NCBI GenBank assembly: GCA_050950205.1
Contig: JBMNHF010000010.1
Location: 367,445 to 431,444, forward strand
Length of the DNA: 64,000 nt
From: WRAV01 sp050950205
Lineage (GTDB): Bacteria > Bacillota > Clostridia > Oscillospirales > Ruminococcaceae
Reading direction: 5' to 3'
This document shows, in pieces, positions 53,225 through 62,179 of the stretch (position 1 is the first letter of the stretch; each line of letters begins with the position of its first letter). A program made the translations under genes and the position numbers. Under the pieces are notes generated by a model. That model had not been told where the DNA came from and did not search any database. It worked only from the letters and a program-made list of their open reading frames with translations.

Positions 53225-53254
53225 ATTCTAGCAGTTGACCATGGGCTTGTCAAC
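53225..53254 (-). promoter_or_regulatory. ispDF promoter
   Basis: On the minus strand TTGACA (53254-53249), an 18-nt spacer and TAGAAT (53230-53225). Confidence 0.6.
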
Positions 53255-53282
53255 AAAAACCTGTCGGACTCAAAGCTGGGGA

Positions 53283-53311
53283 TTGACATTCCGGAATATT
53301 TCCTTCATAAT
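53283..53311 (+). promoter_or_regulatory. glpP promoter
   Basis: TTGACA (53283-53288), a 17-nt spacer and CATAAT (53306-53311). Confidence 0.75.
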
Positions 53312-53362
53312 AATATCGGATCAGTTGTTTGTAAGTAATCGGCCGCCAATGGAGGATCCGTC

Positions 53363-53932
53363 GTGAACCGAGAGGAACTGTGTGCACATTTGAATGACAT
53401 TCCTGTCATTGCAGCCGTCAAGGAAGATGCCTCCCTTCAAAAGGCGCTGGAATCAGAAAGTATGATTATCTTTCTGCTTTTTGGCACCGCCTCCACCATC
53501 GAGGGAATCGTCAATCGGGTTAAGGATGCCGGCAAGCATGCCTTTGTCCACATTGATTTGGTTGAGGGGCTTTCCAGCAAGGACGGGGCCATTGATTTTA
53601 TCCGGCAATACACCAAAGCAGACGGCATCATCTCCACCAAGGCGAGCCAGATTAAATATGCAAGAAAACAGGGCCTTGCCACCATCCAACGGGTTTTTGC
53701 CATCGACTCCAAGGCCATTGACAATATCGGCAATCAGGTGGCTCTCAGCGATGTGGATATGATTGAGGTCATGCCCGGCATCATGCCAAAGGTGCTGAAG
53801 ATCATCATGGAAAAAACCCAGGTTCCTGTCATTGCAGGGGGACTGATCCGGGATAAGGAAGATGTTATTTCCGCTTTGTCGGCAGGTGTGGTGGCCATCT
53901 CCACCACCAAGGAAGATATCTGGTTTATGTAA
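53363..53932 (+). CDS. glpP: Glycerol-3-phosphate-responsive antiterminator
   Basis: This 189-residue protein resembles Bacillus GlpP, which with glycerol 3-phosphate binds leader RNA and prevents termination upstream of glp genes. Visible landmarks are IIFLLFGTASTIEGIVNRVK near residue 34, HIDLVEGLSSKDGAIDFI, and EVMPGIMPKVL. GTG is the start, behind TGGAGG. No glpF, glpK or glpD gene is in the window. Confidence 0.94.
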   Translation: MNREELCAHLNDIPVIAAVKEDASLQKALESESMIIFLLFGTASTIEGIVNRVKDAGKHAFVHIDLVEGLSSKDGAIDFIRQYTKADGIISTKASQIKYARKQGLATIQRVFAIDSKAIDNIGNQVALSDVDMIEVMPGIMPKVLKIIMEKTQVPVIAGGLIRDKEDVISALSAGVVAISTTKEDIWFM

Positions 53933-53963
53933 GGATAAATGAATAGAACCGCATTGAGATTTT

Positions 53964-54021
53964 AGAGAGTAGTGCGCATTGGACGAAAGTCCAGTTTGCA
54001 TTGCTCTTTTATTATTTTATA
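53964..54021 (+). terminator. Terminator with GGAC-GAAA-GTCC tip, candidate GlpP target
   Basis: An outer 10-bp stem (53966-53975 with 53998-54007) and an inner UGGAC/GUCCA stem closed by a GAAA tetraloop form a long hairpin, followed by TTTTATTATTTTAT. It lies between glpP and the Ldh2 gene, where conditional readthrough by GlpP would control the latter (inference). Confidence 0.7.
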
Positions 54022-54038
54022 GAATGGAGAGAAGCACT

Positions 54039-55163
54039 ATGGGAAGCAGCACAGGATATGTCAATGTACCATGGGAATTGATGGAGTCCTTTGTCAAAGA
54101 GGCCTTTATGGGATACGGTGTGCCCGAAAAGGACGCAGAAATCTGCACCGACGTTTTAATTGAGTCTGACCGCAGAGGGATCGAATCCCACGGAGTCAAC
54201 CGTTTTAAGCCGATTTATATCGACCGCATCAAAGCTGGAATCCAAAAGCCTGTCACCGAAATCGAGATTCTGAAGGAAACCGCCACCACCGCTGTTATGG
54301 ACGCAAACCACGGTATGGGACAGGTGGCCGGCTACCGGGCTATGGAAATGGCCATTCAAAAGGCAAAGAAATACGGCATGGGCATGGTGGCAGTTCGCAA
54401 TTCCACCCATTACGGCATTGCCGGCTATTTCACCTCGATGGCCATTGACAACGGCTGCATCGGCATTACAGGCACCAACGCAAGACCCTCCATCGCCCCC
54501 ACCTTTGGCGTGCAGAATATGCTGGGCACCAACCCTCTGACCATCGGTTTCCCCACCGACGAGGAGTTCCCCTTTAATCTGGACTGCGCCACCAGCATCA
54601 TCCAGCGGGGCAGAATCGAATACTATGCCCGCATTGGCAAAGATTGCCCCAGCGGCACCGTTATCGATCGGGACGGAAATGCTCTGACCGATTCCGGCCC
54701 CATCCTCAAGGCCCTGACCTCCGGTGATGCTGCCCTGACCCCTCTGGGCGGCATTGGCGAAGAGCTGGCAGGCTACAAGGGATACGGCTACGCCGTGGCG
54801 GTGGAAGTGCTTTCCGCTGCTCTGCAGGCCGGTTGCTTCCTCACCGATTTGACCGACAAGGACAAGGACGGCAACAAAAAACCCTATCAGCTGGGCCACT
54901 TCTTTATCGCCATTGATACCGAGGCCTTCCTGGGACTGGAGACCTTTAAGAAAACGGCAGGAGACATCATGCGGGCTCTGCGGGCTTCTCAGAAAGCACC
55001 GGGTCAGGAGCGCATCTACACGGCGGGCGAAAAAGAATACCTCACCTGGCTGGAGCGCAAGGACAAGGGTCTGCCGGTCAGCCAGGGAGTTCAGCCCGAG
55101 CTGATTGCCGTGCGGGATGAACTGAAGCTGAACCAATTTGTATTCCCCTTTGAAGAGAAATAA
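54039..55163 (+). CDS. Ldh2-family dehydrogenase
   Basis: This 374-residue malate/L-lactate dehydrogenase-family protein has IESHGVNRF near residue 45 and RNSTHYGIAGYFT near residue 125. It is similar in layout to the enzyme at 6919 but carries an insertion near residue 280 (DKDKDGNKKPYQLG). ATG 54039 has GGAGAG 8 nt upstream. It directly follows glpP and a terminator that GlpP might control. The substrate is unknown. Confidence 0.93.
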   Translation: MGSSTGYVNVPWELMESFVKEAFMGYGVPEKDAEICTDVLIESDRRGIESHGVNRFKPIYIDRIKAGIQKPVTEIEILKETATTAVMDANHGMGQVAGYRAMEMAIQKAKKYGMGMVAVRNSTHYGIAGYFTSMAIDNGCIGITGTNARPSIAPTFGVQNMLGTNPLTIGFPTDEEFPFNLDCATSIIQRGRIEYYARIGKDCPSGTVIDRDGNALTDSGPILKALTSGDAALTPLGGIGEELAGYKGYGYAVAVEVLSAALQAGCFLTDLTDKDKDGNKKPYQLGHFFIAIDTEAFLGLETFKKTAGDIMRALRASQKAPGQERIYTAGEKEYLTWLERKDKGLPVSQGVQPELIAVRDELKLNQFVFPFEEK

Positions 55164-55200
55164 GCCTTTTGGCAGCCTTTGTAAAACCATCACAACCCAA

Positions 55201-55240
55201 AAAAGCAGTCCGGCGGCTTAGGAGCCGCCGGACTGCTTTT
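55201..55240. terminator. Bidirectional terminator between convergent Ldh2-family genes
   Basis: Perfect 18-bp arms enclose TAGG, with A and T runs on the two sides. Confidence 0.92.
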
Positions 55241-55270
55241 TGACTTTCGGGAGGGATAAAGGGACAATTC

Positions 55271-56281
55271 TCACTTTAGGCTGAGAATCTTATTCCAAAC
55301 CTTTTCGTTGACGGGAATCCCCTGCTCGGTGTTTTCTTTTCGGATCCGCACCATGGCCTGACCGGGATAGCGAACGGTCTGCCCCGGAACGGGAGTGGCA
55401 TGAAGCACCATGTCCAGAGCTTGGTCGATGATAGCCTCAGCCTGCGCCGGTTCCCCCAAAGCAAAGGGGTTGATGACAATAAAGGTTTGAGAGCAGGCCT
55501 TTTCGTCATCTCCTTCCATGGCAGCAATGGCCGCCGAGGAATAACCAAAGGAGGATACGCTGGCAATAAGGTCCAGCAGCATGGCAATGGAGGAGCCCTT
55601 CCACTTGCCCATGGAGATCAACCGCCGACTGCGCAGCACCTCTGCCGGGTCGCAGGAAAGGTTGCCCTGATGGTCGTAGCCGGCAGGGTCGGGCATGGTG
55701 CGGCCTTCCAGCTTGGCCAGCTGCAGTTTGCCGTAGGAATACTGGGAAAAGGAGGTATCCATCACCACGTGCTCTCCGTTGCTTCGGGGTACCGCCATCA
55801 CCAAAGGGTTGTTGCCCACACAATGCTCCATGGTGCCCCAAGCGCACATATTGGCTTTGGTATTGGTAAACAAAATGCCCAGCATACCGGCCTGAGCTAC
55901 CATAATGCCATAGGTGCCTCCGCGCAGCCAGTGGTTGGTGTTGCGGACCGAAACACAGGCAATACCGTGGGTTTTGGCCAGTTCGATGGCGCGCTGGGTG
56001 CAGATTCTTGCGTTGACGATTCCCAGTCCTGCCCGGCCGTCCCAGATTTCGTAGCCTCCCAGGCCGGAGATGCGGCAGGCGGTTTCGTTGGGCAGAACAC
56101 TGCCCAGTTCGATGCTGTTGATCAGCGTCACAAAGCGGTTGATGCCGTGGGTGTAGACGCCGTCCAACGAGTTTTGGGTGATAACGTGGGCCACTTCTTC
56201 CGCAAAAGGCTCGGGGGTATTGTGCCTGTGTATCAAAATCTCCTTCAGGGTGGCCTTCACTTCCTCAAACGGTATCCTCAA
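55271..56281 (-). CDS. dlgD: 2,3-diketo-L-gulonate reductase-like Ldh2-family enzyme
   Basis: This 336-residue enzyme closely matches E. coli DlgD/YiaK as I remember it: THGINRF near residue 45, WDGRAGLG, SVRNTNHWLRGGTYG near residue 112, and the ending VWNKILSLK. DlgD reduces 2,3-diketo-L-gulonate in L-ascorbate/L-xylulose catabolism. The TTG at 56281 is the start: GGAGG is 7 nt upstream and the N-terminus aligns with YiaK, whereas the ATG at 56287 is 1 nt from GGAGG. No other ascorbate-pathway gene adjoins it. Confidence 0.85.
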   Translation of the reverse strand: MRIPFEEVKATLKEILIHRHNTPEPFAEEVAHVITQNSLDGVYTHGINRFVTLINSIELGSVLPNETACRISGLGGYEIWDGRAGLGIVNARICTQRAIELAKTHGIACVSVRNTNHWLRGGTYGIMVAQAGMLGILFTNTKANMCAWGTMEHCVGNNPLVMAVPRSNGEHVVMDTSFSQYSYGKLQLAKLEGRTMPDPAGYDHQGNLSCDPAEVLRSRRLISMGKWKGSSIAMLLDLIASVSSFGYSSAAIAAMEGDDEKACSQTFIVINPFALGEPAQAEAIIDQALDMVLHATPVPGQTVRYPGQAMVRIRKENTEQGIPVNEKVWNKILSLK

Positions 56282-56478
56282 GATCATACCTCCAAGCTCT
56301 GGTGCAAGCTATATTATCATCCAGAATAGCATCAAATCCCTCTTTGTCAAGTCCAAAAAACGATCCGCCCGTTCCCTGAAGTGAGAACGGGCGGATCGCT
56401 TTAGCAACATCGTTTGGGTAGTGTTTTAAAAATAGATGATAGATTCTTTGCCTTGGAGGAATGCTGTGCAGGATGAGA

Positions 56479-57598
56479 TCACAGTATTTCTCTTAACTCT
56501 ACCTGATAGGTCACACCGTTGATGGTGATGGACTGATGAATTACCCCGGAGGAAACTGAGCCAGCCGCCGGAGAAGGTGCAGGTTGAGGCGGAGCAGGCG
56601 GCGGGGGAGCGGGGGGAGTGGCGGCCTGTGGCGCCGGTGCCTCCATCACTTCGATGCAGCTTGCCTGCAGGGCCTTCATTCTCTGTGCTTCCTCAAAGAG
56701 AATCTGCTGGGCCTGCTCCACCGACACGATCTCAAAGCGGAAGCTGTCCCCTGCCTTTGCCTGAGCCACCTTGGGCAGATCCACAGAGATGACGGTGGCA
56801 ACTTTGGTGTATCCCCCCGTGGTCTGGCGATCCGCCATCAAAATAATGGGCAGGCCATTGCCGGGAACCTGAACGCTTCCAATCATAATGCCGTCGGAGA
56901 TAATATCGGCGGACTCCTTGTGGGCAATGGGCTTTCCTTCCAGACGGTAGCCCATCCGATCACATTCCTTGCTCACCGTGTATGTCTCCGAAACCAGGGT
57001 GTCGATGCCCTCTTGGGTGAAATAATCATCCTGAGGGCCCAAAACCACCCGCAGCACCTGCTCGGTGGGATAGTTTGGGATATACTGCTCCGCCACCCGA
57101 ACCCGCTTGATGTTTAAGCTTTTCTTCAGGCGGTTGACACTCAGCACATCCCCGGCACGCAAGGGGCGCCCCTCCAGTCCTCCCACCTTGGCTTTGACAT
57201 AGGTGGAGCGGCTGCCCATCACCTCCGGCAGGTCAATGCCGCCGGCAAAGGCGATGTATCCCCGGGCACCACAGGTAAGGGCCGAAAAGGTGAGCATCGA
57301 TCCCTTTGGGGACAAACAGGGTCTGCCACATGGGAACAGCCTTGCCGTCGATTTGGGGAGCCATATCCGCCCCGGTCAGGGCAATGACACAGTCCCCCTG
57401 CATCTCCAGGGAAGGGCCCATCAGCGTGGTTTCCAGCACGGCTTCGCCGGGGTCATTTCCCACCAGAAAATTGGCCACATGGCTGGAAAACCGATCCATA
57501 GCGCCGGAAATGGACATGCCAAACCGCTGGTAGGCATAGCGCCCATCGTCCTGCACCGTGGTCAACAGCCCGGGGCTGATGATTTTGACAACACTCAT
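56479..57598 (-). pseudogene. pxpC: 5-oxoprolinase subunit C, frameshifted
   Basis: PxpC is the biotin-dependent carboxyltransferase-like subunit of 5-oxoprolinase. The first 105 residues (KIISPGLLTTVQDDGRYAYQ) are in one frame and the rest (SMLTFSALTCGARGYIAFAG) is in another. One extra base within 57299-57311, in a run of C, A and G, explains the break. The C-terminus has a Pro/Ala-rich linker and a short ITINGVTYQVELREI segment that resembles the first strand of a biotin carrier domain. Confidence 0.9.
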
Positions 57599-57601
57599 TT
57601 C

Positions 57602-58347
57602 TCATCCGCCCCCTTTCTGGGAACCAGGCCGATACTCATAGGTTCCCTGCCGAACAGCCTTTTCAATGGAGTCGTACTCTTCCCGGGTGATGGGGATAAA
57701 CCGAATGTAGTCGCCGGTTTGGTGCAGAATAGGCGGCTGACGGTCGGGATCGTAAAGCCGGATGGGGGTTCTGCCGATCAGTTGCCATCCTCCGGGGCTA
57801 TCATCGATGGAGTAGATGCCGGTTTGCTTGCCTGCAATCCCCACCGAACCGCCGGGGATTTTTTCCGCGGGGTGACTTAAGGCGCGGCGTTTCAATGGTG
57901 GGATCCATTCCGCCCAGATAGGAAAATCCCGGGGTAAAGCCCAGCATGTAAATCAGATATTCCGTGGAGTGGTGAATGCGAATCACTTCCTCCTTGGATA
58001 TTCCGGCGTGTTGGGCCACAAAGTCCAGGTCCGGCCCAAACTCGCCGCCGTACAGGGTGGGAACCTCCAATACGCGGGCGGGAGGCAGCTTGGTGGAATA
58101 CAGCCGGGATTCCAGCTGCTGCAGCGCCTCCAGCAGCTTCCCATAAGGAAGCCGCAGGGGGTCGTACTCAATCAACAGGGAACGGTAGGTGGTATTCACC
58201 GACACAATGCCGTCCAGATTGGCGTCCTCCAGAACCAGAAGGAATCCCCGCACCCGCTCGTTAATTTGGGGCGAGATGGCATTCCCCAGTTCCACAACCA
58301 CAACCGCGATCATCTCCGGCAGGCAGATATTTTGCCTTTTCGTACAA
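57602..58347 (-). pseudogene. pxpB: 5-oxoprolinase subunit B, frameshifted twice
   Basis: PxpB is the second subunit of the 5-oxoprolinase complex. From TTG 58347 the frame reads YEKAKYLPAGDD and should continue AVVVELGNAISP, which needs removal of one base near 58305-58315. Later IETPRLKSP must join EKIPGGSVGIAGKQTGIYS, needing removal of one base near 57859-57870 in a T run. GGAGG lies 10 nt before the TTG. Confidence 0.88.
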
Positions 58348-58366
58348 TGGAGGCAAACCTCCTTCC

Positions 58367-59594
58367 TTATGCCTTTATGCGAACAGCTTTGATAAATTGG
58401 CCCAGAGAAGTAATGCCAAGATAAGCGGACAGGCAGAACACAATGATGCCGGCTACAAACAGCCAAGTGGGATGTTTGTAGTCTTCGCCCATGATGTCCT
58501 TTTTCTGGGATGCCACCAGACAGACACCCAAGGTAACCGGCAGAATCAGGCCGTTGAGTGCACCGGCCAGAACCAGCAGCTTGGCGGGCTGTCCCAGCAG
58601 CAGCATAATCAGAGTGGAAACGGCGATAAAGGCCACCGTAACCAGGTTGGCGTTTTTATTAATGGGCTCGCTGAGAGTTTTCAGGAAAGAGACGGAGGTG
58701 TAGGCGGCGCCCACAATGGAGGTGGTTCCGGCAGCCCACAGCACCCAAACCAAAGAAGCGGTAACCCAGCTCGCCTGCACCAATGCGGAAGGCATCTGCG
58801 GCAGGGTTGGAGGGATCCAGACAGACTGACCCCGGTGACTACGACTCCCAATATGGCCAGGAAGAGGAAAACCCGGACAATGGAAGCAATGCCAATACCC
58901 ATAATGGAGCTGCGCTTAATCTGATCCAAATTTTCTTCTCCACTGATTCCGGCGTCGATGAGGCGATGGGCGCCAGAGAAGGTGATGTATCCGCCTACCG
59001 TTCCGCCCAGCAGGGTGAGGATGGCAGGGGCAAGCTCGAGGACAGGGGTGGAGGGGGCAAAGGTTTCCTTCAGTGCCAGTCCAACGGGGGGCTGCACAAT
59101 GAAGATCACTACCAGAATCACCACAATCATAATGCCGCCCAACACTTTTACCAGGGTATCCATTACCTTAGAAGCCTGCTTAACCAGAAAAACAACAATG
59201 CCTATGGCGCCGCTGACTATGTAGCCAACGCGAACATCCAGCCCCAGAGCGGCATTGAGTCCCAAAGCGGTTCCGCCCACGTTGCCGATGTTAAAGGCAA
59301 GCCCGCCCAGACAAATCAGGGCAGCTACATACAAAATAGCCAAGGCCTTTGAGGACTCGGTTGGCCACATCCTGCCCCCGCAGAATTGGAAATGCAGAGC
59401 ACACGCCATACGTTAAGCTGTACCACAGCAGCCAGCAAAAGGGAAACCAGAATGACGAAACCGAAGCTGCCGTGAAAACGGTCGGTAAAAGTGGCAGTTT
59501 GGGTCAAAAAACCAGGACCGATGGCAGAAGTAGCCATCAGAAATGCAGCTGCAATCAGAACACTAGCACTCTGTCCGGACTGTTTTTTATTCAT
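58367..59594 (-). pseudogene. NRAMP-family (YcsG-like) transporter, frameshifted four times
   Basis: This NRAMP-like transporter usually neighbours pxpABC and may import the substrate. Restored segments are GPGFLTQTATFTDRF, LRGQDVANRVLKGLGYF, VAALICLGGLAFNIGN, LDPSNPAADAFRIGAGELGY and VLWAAGTTSIVGAAYTSVSF. The breaks are +1 near 59375-59388, a TACA duplication at 59326-59333, a CAGA duplication at 58818-58825 and +1 near 58742-58751. AAAGGAG precedes the ATG. Confidence 0.9.
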
Positions 59595-59634
59595 GAATAT
59601 TCTCCTTTATCGATATGATAAGGCCTTTGCCTGT

Positions 59635-60415
59635 TTAGCCTGCTGTAATCTGTTCCAGGTTAGACGGAGTAATGCCATTTTCCATTAGTTTTTCCTTAAT
59701 GGTTTTGACAAAGGCTACAGCTTCCGGGGTGTCCCCGTGGACGCAGATGGACTGGGGAGAAAGGGCAACCTCTTCGCCGGTGATGGCGGTTACCTTGTGC
59801 TCCTTTACCATTTTAATGATGCGGGCAACACATTCCTCTTCCTCCACATCGTGAATCACTGCTCCGGGGGTGCCCCGGGCTACAAGGCTTCCATCAGCGT
59901 TGTAGGCGCGATCAGCAAACACTTCGCTGGCATAGGGAAGACCAATATCCTTGGCCGCAATCAGGGATTGGCTGCCCGAAAGTCCCAAAAGAATGATGGA
60001 AGGATCCACTTCGTAGACCGCTTCGGCAATGGCGACAGCCAGCTTGTAATCCTTTGCTGCCGTGTTGTATAGTGCGCCGTGGGGCTTTACGTGCTGGAGC
60101 TTTACGCCGGCACTTTTGCAAAAGGCCATCAGTGCGCCGACCTGGTATTTTATATAGGCCTTAACCTCGGCAGGAGAAGCTCCCATATTGCGGCGGCCAA
60201 ACCCCATCAGATCCGGATAACCCGGATGGGCGCCCACCGCAACACCGTGTTGTTTGCACATCTGAACCGTCGCTTCCATCACGGTAGGATCTCCTGCGTG
60301 ATAGCCGCAAGCCACATTGGCAGATGTGATGTGTGGGATGACTTGGGAGGGAGTCCAGCCCTATGGTGTAAGCACCAAAACTCTCTCCCAAATCGCTGTT
60401 CAAGTCAATTCTCAT
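59635..60415 (-). pseudogene. pxpA: 5-oxoprolinase subunit A, frameshifted
   Basis: PxpA (LamB/YcsF family) is the third subunit. ATG 60415 follows AAGGAGG by 7 nt. The frame reads MRIDLNSDLGESFGAYTIG and is broken after GLDS by a GGGAGGGA tandem duplication at 60345-60352 (plus strand). Removing one GGGA restores QVIPHITSANVACGYHAGDP, the conserved PxpA sequence. The remaining 226 residues are intact. Confidence 0.92.
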
Positions 60416-60457
60416 CACAAACCCTCCTTTATTGTGTAAAACACTAACCCATAATCC

Positions 60458-60485
60458 ATTATATAATATCTTCTAAATTAGTAAA
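60458..60485 (-). promoter_or_regulatory. Candidate pxp operon promoter
   Basis: On the minus strand TTTACT (60485-60480), a 16-nt spacer and TATAAT (60463-60458). Confidence 0.5.
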
Positions 60486-60486
60486 G

Positions 60487-60511
60487 AGATAATGCACCAA
60501 AGGTGTTATCT
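60487..60511. promoter_or_regulatory. Palindrome just upstream of the pxp promoter
   Basis: AGATAA-TG-CACC-AAA-GGTG-TTATCT is a near-perfect inverted repeat directly upstream of the -35 box, a typical place for an activator site. It could also act as a weak plus-strand terminator, since TTTTT follows. Confidence 0.45.
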
Positions 60512-60744
60512 TTTTAAACATCTTAACCAAAAAACCTCCATAAAATCGAAGCACCCCTTCATTTTCCATTGTTTTGCCAAGCGAGAAATCTTCCTCGCTC
60601 AGGAAAGGGATCCAAGGTGTTTTTGCTCAGCAAAAAAGCTGCCTGACCCCAGGTGCTGAGGGAAGAAACTGTATTGCAAACGAGTATAATTTCATGAAAT
60701 AGAAGAACAATGATGATGAATACCACAGAGAAAGGTGAAGCAGG

Positions 60745-60876
60745 ATGAAACCCAATACCAATCAGAATAAAAATACTGTAAATCCTACCAAGGGCTCTGC
60801 TCCCATCAAAGACACCGAAAAAAATCCTTGGCAACATGCCCAGAATTCGGATGGCTCGCTCTTTTCAGCCCCATAA
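60745..60876 (+). CDS. Small Asn/Lys-rich protein, 43 residues
   Basis: ATG 60745 has AAAGGTG upstream. The product is polar and probably unstructured (MKPNTNQNKNTVNPTKGSAP, ending SDGSLFSAP). No family is recognised; such short polar proteins occur among clostridial spore and stress proteins. Confidence 0.5.
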   Translation: MKPNTNQNKNTVNPTKGSAPIKDTEKNPWQHAQNSDGSLFSAP

Positions 60877-60920
60877 CATCCAAAAAGAAGCTTTAGGGCC
60901 AAACACCAAACGCTGACACC

Positions 60921-61545
60921 ATGAATGCCCAGGATCTGTTTGTCGAAATGGAACAGCATCTGCTTAAGGACGGCGCTCCATCCAACTACCTTGCCTCCAT
61001 AGCAGATACACCGGCTTTGGAGCTGTATCCCTTTCACCTCCTCAAACTCATGCAGGACACAAACCAGTCTCCCCGGCATCACCCCGAAGGCAATGTGTGG
61101 AACCACACCTTGCTGGTTGTGGACCAGGCGGCACAGAGAAAAAGCCAAAGCGCAAGTCCCCGTGTGTTTATGTGGGCCGCTCTGCTTCACGATATTGGCA
61201 AGCCTTCCACCACAAAAATCCGAAAAGGAAAAATCACCGCCTACAATCACGACAAAGTGGGTGCGGCGTTGGCAGAGGAATTTTTAAGCTACCTGAATCA
61301 GGAGCCGTCTTTTATCTCATCGGTCTGCAACCTGATACGCTATCACATGCAGATTTTATATGTGGGGTAAACGGTTTGCCCTATGCCGACATAGACGCCA
61401 TGATGAAAAACGCAGACATTGGTGAAGTTGCTTTGCTGGGGCCTGTGCGACCGGCTGGGGCGAACCGGAGTCAACCAACAGGCAGAAGAAGAGAATATTC
61501 AGCGATTTTTGGCGCTGTGCCGCAATCAAAAAAAGGGAGGATCCT
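60921..61545 (+). pseudogene. HD-domain phosphohydrolase, frameshifted twice
   Basis: The N-terminal part has the HD signature (WNHTLLVVDQA and ALLHDIGKPSTTK) of tRNA-nucleotidyltransferase-like HD proteins. The frame is lost at GGGG 61363-61366 (removal of two bases would restore VVNGLPYADIDAMMKNADIG) and again at GGGG 61438-61441 (removal of one restores LGLCDRLGRTGVNQQAEEEN). The 3' end is uncertain. The ribosome site is very weak. Confidence 0.75.
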
Positions 61546-61785
61546 ATGGAACACAGCAATCAATTTATCGGAATCGGCAAAAACCCCGACGGACCGGATC
61601 TGCCTTTGGGGCTTGGCATGGAGCTGGCACAAAACCCCAAGGCAATGAACGCCTTTGGAACCATGACCAAATCCCAGAAAGCATCCATGATCAGCCATAT
61701 TCAAGCAGCCACCACGGGAGAGGATGCAAAACAGCGGATCAGGGAGGCTGTCAACCAGTTAAGTAACAACCAAACGCAGTTGTAA
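61546..61785 (+). CDS. Conserved small protein, 79 residues
   Basis: ATG 61546 has GGGAGG upstream. The C-terminal half (SQKASMISHIQAATTGEDAK, then QRIREAVNQL) is helical. It resembles a family of short cytosolic proteins of unknown role. It follows the broken HD gene on the same strand. Confidence 0.7.
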   Translation: MEHSNQFIGIGKNPDGPDLPLGLGMELAQNPKAMNAFGTMTKSQKASMISHIQAATTGEDAKQRIREAVNQLSNNQTQL

Positions 61786-61817
61786 AAGCTGATTCTAAAA
61801 TGAATTTAATAACCATA

Positions 61818-61850
61818 AGGCATAGAAATACAATTCTATGCTTTATTTTT
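61818..61850 (+). terminator. Terminator
   Basis: GCATAGAA and TTCTATGC enclose ATACAA and are followed by TTTATTTTT. Confidence 0.85.
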
Positions 61851-61885
61851 ACCAAGAAATCGGCAAGGAGGGAGAGCATAAGGCA

Positions 61886-61981
61886 ATGTTACCTCTTGAT
61901 GATGGCTTGGACAGAAAGGCAGGAAAGCTCTTGGGAATGCCTGCGTTTCACCATAAAAAGGCAAAAAAACGAAATCCCTGA
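61886..61981 (+). CDS. Possible 31-residue basic peptide
   Basis: ATG 61886 lies 13 nt from AGGAGGG. The product (MLPLDDGLDRKAGKLLGMPA, then FHHKKAKKRNP) is basic at its end. An imperfect hairpin (61970-62012) overlaps its stop. This is weak and may not be translated. Confidence 0.3.
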   Translation: MLPLDDGLDRKAGKLLGMPAFHHKKAKKRNP

Positions 61982-62096
61982 TGCTTTATCTAAAACACAT
62001 CAAGGGTTTCGTTCGTTTTGGGCAAAATTTGAGCGTGAAGTTGGCCTAGTGAGCTGGCCGCCGTTACAGCTTGGACACGCAGGGGAAAGACTGAAG

Positions 62097-62126
62097 TTGA
62101 CAAGAGGCGGTGCTATCCTATATCAT
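62097..62126 (+). promoter_or_regulatory. Promoter of the MATE gene
   Basis: TTGACA (62097-62102), an 18-nt spacer and TATCAT (62121-62126). Confidence 0.6.
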
Positions 62127-62179
62127 CTTACATGCTCAATCTGCAAGGGTATTGCATTAACTTAGAAGGCAGGTTAAAA

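Noticed and set aside
56479..60415. Programmed +1 frameshifting in the pxp operon
   Set aside because: Eight sites in four genes, three with 4-bp duplications, share no slippery sequence; decay or sequence error is far more likely.
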